A stretch of 29,239 bases of DNA. Source: Bacteroidaceae bacterium. GTDB lineage: Bacteria > Bacteroidota > Bacteroidia > Bacteroidales > Bacteroidaceae. Below the pieces are notes generated by a model. The model was not told where the DNA came from. It was given only the letters and a program-made list of their open reading frames with translations, and did not search any database. The stretch is taken from contig CAAGDO010000333.1 of assembly GCA_900768625.1 (NCBI GenBank), positions 1 through 29,239 of the forward strand. Reading direction: 5' to 3'. This document shows, piece by piece, positions 23,276-29,239 of the stretch. The first letter of the stretch is position 1. Every line of letters starts with the position of its first letter. A program made the position numbers and the translations under genes.

Positions 23276-24583
23276 TCACTCGCCCAACTCCGCCTTTCGC
23301 ATGTTGCGGGTAAGCTTCTCCCACTGCGCACGAAGTTCGGGCAGACGTGCCTCAATCTCGCGCAACGCTTCGTTCATATTCACCGGACGGGAAGAAGTCA
23401 TCGCAGCCTGATGCTGCAGAACGTCCTGACGCTGGAGCAGTCCATCCAGTTCATCAGCGACGGCATCAGCTTCAGAAGCAATCCGTCGGGCTGCATCGCT
23501 ACGGAACTGTTTGAGCGAAGTATAGACACAGCCGTCGTTGATCACGTAGCGGCGAGGTTTGGCCTGTTTGTCCTTGCCACGGGTGGCAGACATGCGCTGA
23601 AGGGCAGCCTTCACCGCTTCAGGATCTGTCTGTGTCAGCGCAATCGAATGGATTTCAGCCGCCTGACGCACCTCCTTCTCATTGTCGGCCGTCAGCTCAT
23701 AGACTTCACGAGTCTCATTCGGGAGAAACACGTACACACACACACTGTCGGCATGCTGACGACGATCCGTCACAAAGAAACCCAAGCCTGTGGATTCATC
23801 CACTCCCATCATATAGTCATTCGCAGGAGAATTGAAAGGCATACCCACATTTTCAGGTTTGAGGAACCGACGTGTTTCCGCATCATAACGGGTCACAAAA
23901 ATATCATAGCCGCCAAGACTTTCCTCGCCTTGTGCTGCAAAATACAAAGTAGCACCATCTGGCATCATGAAGGGAAAATCACGATCCGAGTCCCCACCTT
24001 CAAGACCCTCCAACGGAGTAGCTGTACTCCAATTCATGCCATGACCAAAAGCCTGCCAAAGGAGTTTACCCTTACCCACTGAGTCAGAAGCAGCAAAAAT
24101 CACACGGTCGCCCAGTTCGTTGACAAAACCGGAATGTCCCCATTCCGCGAAATGGCCAAGATTCATGCCCGTCAGTTCCGAAAGTCCCACGATGTGCCCA
24201 GCCTCACGGCTCAATTGCAGACGGAAGAGCACCTCCTTGCGGCCCACCACGAAACTATCGACAAAACACACTTTCTCCGTACCCCCGAGCATATCCTGTC
24301 CCATATTGGCACGCTGCAAGTCTGCTTCCATCCGTTCCGTACTCCGTCCGCCACGCGTAGCTGCCGTGATATTTCGCTGCAACTGACGGGCTGCCTGACT
24401 GAATCGATAGGTACGGATAAGCTGTTCCGCATCCTCAGCTGGTTCTTTCTCAGCTTTAGCCTTCACTGTGGCCTTGCCTTTTGGTTGTTTCGCACGTTGA
24501 GCCTGTACGGGGCTCACGCCCCATGCGGCCAAACTGGCTATACCTGCAATATAGAAAAGAACTTTTCGCATCATATTTATCAT
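23276..24583 (-). CDS. Secreted PD40 (TolB-like propeller) protein of unknown function
   Basis: An N-terminal signal peptide (MRKVLFYIAGIASLAAWG, cleaved near PVQAQ) is followed by a basic, Lys/Ala-rich linker and a helical region. Mid-protein there is a WD40-like/PD40 propeller segment: FPFMMPDGATLYFAAQGEE, then SLGGYDIFVTRYD (about 200-235). A long helical, probably coiled-coil, C-terminus follows (about 300-435). Bacteroidetes proteins with PD40 segments often carry an OmpA domain; none is present here. The start could be any of three nearby ATGs (24583, 24574, 24571), all of which keep the signal peptide. It lies upstream of udp on the same strand. An envelope-associated role is likely; no specific function is claimed. 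Confidence 0.8.
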   Translation of the reverse strand: MINMMRKVLFYIAGIASLAAWGVSPVQAQRAKQPKGKATVKAKAEKEPAEDAEQLIRTYRFSQAARQLQRNITAATRGGRSTERMEADLQRANMGQDMLGGTEKVCFVDSFVVGRKEVLFRLQLSREAGHIVGLSELTGMNLGHFAEWGHSGFVNELGDRVIFAASDSVGKGKLLWQAFGHGMNWSTATPLEGLEGGDSDRDFPFMMPDGATLYFAAQGEESLGGYDIFVTRYDAETRRFLKPENVGMPFNSPANDYMMGVDESTGLGFFVTDRRQHADSVCVYVFLPNETREVYELTADNEKEVRQAAEIHSIALTQTDPEAVKAALQRMSATRGKDKQAKPRRYVINDGCVYTSLKQFRSDAARRIASEADAVADELDGLLQRQDVLQHQAAMTSSRPVNMNEALREIEARLPELRAQWEKLTRNMRKAELGE

Positions 24584-24957
24584 CTTATACTTTTTATCTA
24601 AACTGTTAGGTTCAACACATTGTATATCAAGACAGCCACATAGCCATTCTTCCTATCGGCCTGGACTTGCTTCACAGATGCCGATTCAATCACCCACTCC
24701 ACGCTTCATACTGAAACGTAAAAGGTATTCAGTTTCAAAGAACAATTACCTGTATGGTTTCACGTCTCGATTGCATTTACAAAAGTAGATAAAAAAAACG
24801 AATAATGACTCCACACGAAAATATTTCTCGTAGTGGAGTTATTTGAATGTGTAAATAACAGCCAAAACCAAACTTCCCTATACCCACGTGGATAAACCGG
24901 ATACATAGAGAAGTCGTGGCGCACCCGACAAACCCTGTGGAGGAGGCCATGCTGATG
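24584..24957. other. Intergenic region between PD40 gene and transposase remnant
   Basis: This is 374 bp with no gene. A minus-strand TACTTTTG (complement of 24780-24787) could be a -7 box for the PD40 gene with a leader of about 190 nt, but it lacks a spaced -33 element. An imperfect hairpin around ACTCCAC/GTGGAGT lies near 24807-24840. The stretch next to 24957 is probably the non-coding end of the decayed insertion sequence. Confidence 0.4.
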
Positions 24958-25326
24958 CTAACCCAAAACTGTTGCTAAACGATACATGAAAAATGGTATG
25001 TCTATGACTCCTTTTACCTGTGCACGAAAGCATTTAATCTTTGAGTTCAACGATTCAGCTGAAGCGTTTGTCTTACGTCCGTCAAAGTAGTTCAGGATTT
25101 CATCCTCATAGAATCTGATGGTATCACGTACGGACTTGACTTCCCGCAGAGTGCATGAAGCCACTTTCTCATACCACTCCTTGAATTTCTGTTTGGCTGT
25201 TTCCTTCGTGAGTTTCTTGTTTCTGAATATGGCTCTAAGGGAGTTGATCAGATTGTATGCTTCTTCAAGTTTTGGGTATTTACTCAAAAGTCTACAATGC
25301 AAATGAATATTTGATAATAAATTCAC
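24958..25326 (-). pseudogene. C-terminal remnant of an ISAon1-like (ISL3-type) transposase
   Basis: About 115 residues match the end of Bacteroidetes ISAon1/ISL3-type DDE transposases: LLSKYPKLEEAYNLINSLRAIF, then ILNYFDGRKTNASAESLNSKIK and FRAQVKGVIDIPFFMYRLA. The conserved N-A-S-A-E-S-x-N region carries the last catalytic glutamate. The N-terminal two thirds are absent. The first dozen codons of the open frame overlap the 3' end of the outer-membrane gene and are not transposase, so the true remnant begins near 25290. No start or active enzyme is expected. It marks a past insertion right behind the outer-membrane gene. Confidence 0.8.
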
Positions 25327-27838
25327 GTGGGCGCAACCTATAGACCGTATGAGTTATAAAATTGGATTTTATAATCTTACGTTCGTATGTATCATTGCCC
25401 ATAAGGTTGTTTAGGCAGAGAGATATTTCGCTGTTCTTCAGTTTATAAGCTATCGACATATCGGAAAAGAAATTGAACGAGGCAGACCTGTCACTGCTAT
25501 GATAGAACTCGTTTTTCCATTGTAGCACCCATTTTTTCGGAGTGACAAACAAGTCAAGTGTATGATTGAATGTGTTTGTGCTTTGGTCATAGGCATCCGA
25601 ATCATCTGTCTGTTCTCGTTTGTTCTCAGTGTGGAAAAAATAAGAATTCTCTTCCACTGAAAACCAGACGCAAGGTCTGTATGAAAGCGAAATTGATGCG
25701 TTAATGTTACTGAATCTATTAGCCACAGGATTGTCATTCCACAGACTGTACGTGTTGCTTTGACTGAAATAAGCCTCTAACCCAACAGACACTTTGCCGC
25801 CAAAATCTTTTGTTAGTTTTCCATTTGTATAAAGCGTACTACCCCCACGTTTATATGCTGTAGCTATTGAATTGTAAACGATTCCGTTTAATTGATGGGC
25901 GTATAGCATATTGTTGGGACAATAGTTATAGCCTGTACGCAACGATGCGAACAATCCATAACGGACATTCTTGAAAGTGGCATGAAGGCTGGCCGTGTGC
26001 ATTTTCATGCTGTAGAAACTGCCATGGCCACACTTCCGCATTAAGTAGCTTGTAAACAAAGGTGTTTGCCACGACTCAAGTCCGTCCTTTGACCGTTCGG
26101 AATAGGAATAGGCAGAGGTGACGCTCCAATGTGCATTGGGCTTGTAAGTTAGCGACAAATATGGCTCAAACTCCAGATGTTGATGTTTGTCGTTGCCCAA
26201 AGATTGTGCGAGCAAGGCAAGCGGCAAACGGATGTTCCAGTTGAACTTTTCGTTTTGTTTGTACAATTCTACAGTCGCTTTGGTGGTATGTTGTACATAG
26301 TCTAAAGACAAAAGACAGCTCTTCTCTTCAGCATGTTGCGTGAAGCCTTCATTGCCAACACTATATCGTGCATTGATTCCGCCCAAAGGATGACTGAAAG
26401 CTGTCGTAGCTCCCCAAAACAGAACCGTCTGATTCAACTCCTGCAGACTTCCATTGACTGTCAGCAACTTGCTTGGCAAATAATTGTAGGAGAAGTAAGC
26501 ACGACTGTTCAGATGCTTCCCATTCTTCAGCTTGTTAATCATTTCCAGTTCATCAGACATGGTGCGCCTATGCGGTTTGACATACAAGTCTTGCTGCAGA
26601 GAGTTGACGAGCGCAGTTCCAGTGCCACGATCAAACGTAAGGCTTGTACAGAAACTATTGGTCAGAAAAAGCCTGTCATTGTTCACGCGGTAAAGCAATT
26701 CACCGCTGGCAAAATTTTTATGGTTCCGAGCATACGAATTCTCCGCAATGCGGTTGTCGGTTGCGATGTCGGTATATTCGGTCACGGCTTCCTCTTCCAC
26801 CTTGGTTTGGTCGAATACACCGCTCAACAGAAAACGCAAGTCGGCATCCTTGCCTGTCTTGAAAAGCCAGTTGGAAGACAGCGTGTGCGTCTGGTTCATT
26901 CTGGTGCGTGAAGGATTAAGGTCGGGAACATCCAAGGATATGTCATCCACAAAGTTTGAAGCCTCTGGCATTCCATAGCCAAAGAACTTTCTCAGATTGA
27001 TTCCTTCTTTCAGTTCCGTTCCGCAGTTGTTGAATTTGTACAACGAGAAAGTCTGCATCTTCCGGGAAAAGAACATTGAATTAAGTCGACTGTCACACAG
27101 AAAATCCACACACCTCTGCAAACTGCTCCCGGCCCCCAAGTCAACCATGCCTTGCCAAACATTCTTGGCATCATCACGAAGCACAATGTTCAGTGCAGCC
27201 TGCTCGGAAAAGTCAAGGCCGCGCAACATCTTAATCTTCTGATGATTCTCGTACACCTGTACGGATTTTACCTTGTCTGCAGAAAGATTCTCTGAGACTT
27301 GGGCATATTTGGAACCCAACATATCCATACCCTCAATGTAGAACTTATTAATACGTCTCCCCTGATACTCTATTGTACCGTCTTCGTTCACTTGAAGACC
27401 TGGCATTTTAGCAATGACATCGGCAATGCTTCTGTCTTGCTGCTGCTTAAAGACATTTACAAGATAGGTCAATGTATCGCCACGCTGCGCGATGCGAGGT
27501 GCCTTGATTTTCACCTCTTTGAGATTGTATGACTGCTCGTTTAAGACAATGGATTGTCCTGACTTAAAGTGCTGAACTTCAATTGTGTCTTTGCCATAAC
27601 CGAGTAAGCTAAACGTAAGGAATCCTTCTTTCTTTTCAGAAAACGACAAGACAAAGTGTCCGTTGGCATCCGTGCGAGTGAATACCAACGGCTTCTTGCT
27701 AGATTTCTCCAGCAAAACCACTGATACGGCTTCAAGTGGTGTGCGTTGTTCATCCACTACACGTCCTGTGAGCGACTGGGCAACGACTTCCGTATAAGCC
27801 ATTACAAGAAAGGCAAGCAATACAATCCATTTATTCAT
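25292..27838 (-). CDS. Outer membrane beta-barrel protein with carboxypeptidase-regulatory N-domain
   Basis: A signal peptide (residues 1-20, ending VVAQ) precedes a carboxypeptidase-regulatory-like domain (SLTGRVVDEQRTPLEAVSVV, about 22-105). A plug-like region follows (about 115-220: SIADVIAKMPGLQVNEDGTIEYQGRRINKFYIEG), then a large beta-barrel ending in an alternating REFIIKYSFAL. This is the architecture of TonB-dependent-receptor-like OMP_b-brl_3 proteins; no TonB box was identified. Such receptors import or export unknown ligands across the outer membrane. The start overlaps the stop of the upstream GLPGLI gene by 8 nt (ATGAATAA), indicating translational coupling. A transposase remnant abuts its 3' end, but the C-terminus looks natural. 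Confidence 0.9.
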   Translation of the reverse strand: MNKWIVLLAFLVMAYTEVVAQSLTGRVVDEQRTPLEAVSVVLLEKSSKKPLVFTRTDANGHFVLSFSEKKEGFLTFSLLGYGKDTIEVQHFKSGQSIVLNEQSYNLKEVKIKAPRIAQRGDTLTYLVNVFKQQQDRSIADVIAKMPGLQVNEDGTIEYQGRRINKFYIEGMDMLGSKYAQVSENLSADKVKSVQVYENHQKIKMLRGLDFSEQAALNIVLRDDAKNVWQGMVDLGAGSSLQRCVDFLCDSRLNSMFFSRKMQTFSLYKFNNCGTELKEGINLRKFFGYGMPEASNFVDDISLDVPDLNPSRTRMNQTHTLSSNWLFKTGKDADLRFLLSGVFDQTKVEEEAVTEYTDIATDNRIAENSYARNHKNFASGELLYRVNNDRLFLTNSFCTSLTFDRGTGTALVNSLQQDLYVKPHRRTMSDELEMINKLKNGKHLNSRAYFSYNYLPSKLLTVNGSLQELNQTVLFWGATTAFSHPLGGINARYSVGNEGFTQHAEEKSCLLSLDYVQHTTKATVELYKQNEKFNWNIRLPLALLAQSLGNDKHQHLEFEPYLSLTYKPNAHWSVTSAYSYSERSKDGLESWQTPLFTSYLMRKCGHGSFYSMKMHTASLHATFKNVRYGLFASLRTGYNYCPNNMLYAHQLNGIVYNSIATAYKRGGSTLYTNGKLTKDFGGKVSVGLEAYFSQSNTYSLWNDNPVANRFSNINASISLSYRPCVWFSVEENSYFFHTENKREQTDDSDAYDQSTNTFNHTLDLFVTPKKWVLQWKNEFYHSSDRSASFNFFSDMSIAYKLKNSEISLCLNNLMGNDTYERKIIKSNFITHTVYRLRPREFIIKYSFAL

Positions 27839-28643
27839 ACTCGTCCATTAAACAGGCATTAAAACTACGCTGCGCCTTAGGCGGCTCGCTATATCCACTA
27901 CCTTGCAAGCGGTTTGTGGTGTTCCACTGGTCTTTCCAATAGTCTTTCAACAGACGTTGGAACTTCATTGGAGTCAAATGCTCATAACGCTTGGGCAGAA
28001 AACTGATAATTGCTGTTGTCCGCAACTGTTCGATTCCTGTGGCAACAAACGAAAATTCATTCTTGCTTTCAGAAGCCGCCAATATGAGTCCCGGCAGTCC
28101 GCCTAATTTCCATGGACCATTGTCAAAAGGCAAGTCCAAGGTATACCATGCCGTCCAAGTGCGTCCACGGAATTGGCAGACAGCCTTATGGCAGGGATAA
28201 CCTATGATGATAGTGTCGCCTTCTGCCAGTTGCCATGAGAAGGTAGGAACAGACTCTTCATAGCAAAAGAAGAAGTCATTGTGCAGAACATCCGTATAGG
28301 TGAGCGTACTCTTTTGCGGAATATGCTTATAGACTTCATACTCGCGTCCTTTCTTTGCCCCGAATCTGTCTCCCAAGAATTGCAGATAGGTCATTGGGTC
28401 GGAAGTTGCGCTTCTTACAGAGTCGCGTTGATGCAGGAACTGCTCAAAACGTTGGCTGTAAAACCGAGACGAATGTTTGCCTATATCCAACAAGTTTATA
28501 TCATCAAACGCTTCTTTTTGCTCCAGTGTGTGCTTGTACAATGCGTGATACTGCACGCGCACACAGACTGTGTCCGTCGTATTTTGGGCATAAGCATTTG
28601 CTGCAACTATGCAGAATACCAAGATACTGAAAAGTAATTTCAT
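27831..28643 (-). CDS. GLPGLI family secreted protein
   Basis: Belongs to the GLPGLI family, a Bacteroidetes group of unknown function named for the motif seen here in WKLGGLPGLILAASE. A signal peptide (MKLLFSILVFCIVAANAYAQ) precedes a 250-residue periplasmic or surface domain. Conserved features are IIGYPCHKAVCQFRGRTWTAWYT, the following LPFDNGPWKLGGLPG and SFVATGIEQ. The length of 270 is typical. It overlaps the downstream outer-membrane gene by 8 nt, a pairing often seen in Bacteroidetes, so the two probably work together at the outer membrane. No promoter box was clear upstream; an imperfect 26-bp palindrome at 28726-28751 lies in the leader region. Confidence 0.92.
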   Translation of the reverse strand: MKLLFSILVFCIVAANAYAQNTTDTVCVRVQYHALYKHTLEQKEAFDDINLLDIGKHSSRFYSQRFEQFLHQRDSVRSATSDPMTYLQFLGDRFGAKKGREYEVYKHIPQKSTLTYTDVLHNDFFFCYEESVPTFSWQLAEGDTIIIGYPCHKAVCQFRGRTWTAWYTLDLPFDNGPWKLGGLPGLILAASESKNEFSFVATGIEQLRTTAIISFLPKRYEHLTPMKFQRLLKDYWKDQWNTTNRLQGSGYSEPPKAQRSFNACLMDEYE

Positions 28644-28744
28644 GATTGATACAAATAATTATCGAATAGATACTATTAACACACAATGACAACTATGCGA
28701 TATATTAGATTTGAATAATACCCATAAACTAACAATCCAAATTA

Positions 28745-29066
28745 TTAGTTTGAAGGATTTGTTACTCTACCAACCTCTACACCATCCTTATAAAGGATAA
28801 TGGAGTTGTCCCATTGTTCCTTGAACCATTCTGCTATAGGTTGTCTATTAACAGCCAATATCAAGAGATTAGGCTTTGCAGATGTTGGGAAAACTTTGAT
28901 TTCGGCATCCTCCACATCGAACATTTTCTGTATTTTTCTGAATAAAGCGAACCATTTAAATCCAGGATTTTTAGTAAGAAAAATGTTTCATTTTGATTTG
29001 ACTGGATTTAGTTTCAATGAAGATATCCAAACTTGGAGTGTTCCCATAAGCAACAATTCCATCTCG
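28745..29066 (-). pseudogene. Frameshifted C-terminal fragment of an unrecognised gene
   Basis: On the minus strand one frame reads RDGIVAYGNTPSLDIFIE onward from 29066 to a stop at about 28969. A second frame continues as FLTKNPGFKWFALFRKIQ, then IKVFPTSAKPNLLILAVN, EWFKEQWDNSIILYKDG and VTNPSN before TAA at 28745-28747. Removing one base at the run 28979-28983 joins them into a single reading of about 105 residues with sensible protein composition. The N-terminus is missing, and the fragment joins abruptly to the nuclease fragment on its right. I do not recognise the family. It stops 102 bp before the GLPGLI gene. Confidence 0.55.
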
Positions 29067-29229
29067 ACAACGTGTCACGTGTCGTGTTGCTGTATTCATG
29101 CGGACGAACCGTCACATGAATCACTTCTTTCTTCAACAATGCCGACAGCATCGTCTTGGCAATGCGCTCATCCTCCATGAGATATTTGAACACGGAGTCG
29201 TATATCGGGTTGGCTACATGTATAATCAT
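29014..29229 (-). pseudogene. Truncated Rpn/PD-(D/E)XK nuclease family transposase
   Basis: The first 55 residues (MIIHVANPIYDSVFKYLMED, then ERIAKTMLSALLKKEV and HEYSNTTRDTLS) match the N-terminus of Bacteroidetes 'Rpn family recombination-promoting nuclease/putative transposase' proteins. These are normally about 250-350 residues long. After residue 55 the match ends and the frame runs into unrelated codons to a stop at 29014. The PD-(D/E)XK catalytic core and the C-terminal part are missing. The junction is near 29066, beside a short 7-bp tandem repeat (CGTGTCA, CGTGTCG). It is likely non-functional debris of a mobile gene. Confidence 0.75.
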
Positions 29230-29239
29230 AACGCTCAGT

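Noticed and set aside
23273..24082. 269-residue plus-strand open frame
   Set aside because: Antisense to the PD40 protein gene, which has a clear signal peptide and propeller segment.
28800..29180. 126-residue plus-strand open frame
   Set aside because: The opposite strand has the better reading (Rpn fragment and frameshifted C-terminus), so this is their shadow.
1..29239. CRISPR arrays, tRNA and rRNA genes
   Set aside because: No regularly spaced repeats and no tRNA- or rRNA-like conserved segments were noticed. The only repeated families are the MITE copies and the local promoter duplication.

Overview
The window looks like a chromosomal segment of a Bacteroidales bacterium, most likely a Prevotella-type genus (Prevotellaceae). 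The main reasons are the recurring promoter box TAnnTTTG, the near absence of Shine-Dalgarno sequences, a GLPGLI-family protein paired with a carboxypeptidase-regulatory/beta-barrel outer membrane protein, a golvesin-like/amidase secreted protein, and remnants of an ISAon1-like transposase and an Rpn/PD-(D/E)XK 'putative transposase'. The genus is inference from memory; no search was run. No rRNA, tRNA or CRISPR array was seen.

Layout. (1) 1-1510: an AT-rich tyrosine integrase lying directly against the 3' end of guaA, probably one edge of an integrated island. (2) 1514-7267: guaA (with a duplicated promoter segment), a secreted HAF-repeat-like protein, a GH25 lysozyme and a ROK sugar kinase. 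(3) 7568-12882: a six-gene plus-strand operon for an amino-deoxysugar and its glycan: an FdtA-type ketoisomerase, a FemAB/GNAT-like acyltransferase, an FdtB-type aminotransferase, two tandem paralogous glycosyltransferases and a third GT2 glycosyltransferase. (4) 13091-16021: a large secreted protein whose amidase_3-like domain appears interrupted by a golvesin-like domain. (5) 16103-21449: minus-strand housekeeping genes folC, dnaJ, grpE and a YbiT-like ABC-F protein with a degenerate second ATPase site. (6) 22157-24583: uridine phosphorylase and a secreted PD40 protein. (7) 24958-29239: an accessory, AT-richer end with a transposase remnant, an overlapping GLPGLI/outer-membrane pair and two broken gene fragments.

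The most interesting non-coding signal is a short mobile-element family with three copies in the window (4953-5144, 12883-12953, 23053-23245). Each copy has 18-bp terminal inverted repeats related to GAAGTCGTCTGAACTTTT. Each is flanked by its own 3-bp AT-only direct repeat (AAT/AAT, TAA/TAA, ATT/ATT), and the two full copies fold back on themselves around a central palindrome. One copy is internally deleted and landed exactly on the stop codon of the last glycan gene, so its target duplication recreates TAA on both sides. No transposase is encoded, so this looks like a MITE moved in trans.

Functionally, the 7.5-12.9 kb operon probably makes and polymerises or transfers a dTDP-3-amino-3,6-dideoxyhexose-containing surface glycan. 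The neighbouring lysozyme and amidase-like proteins suggest cell-envelope work. grpE-dnaJ form a chaperone pair.
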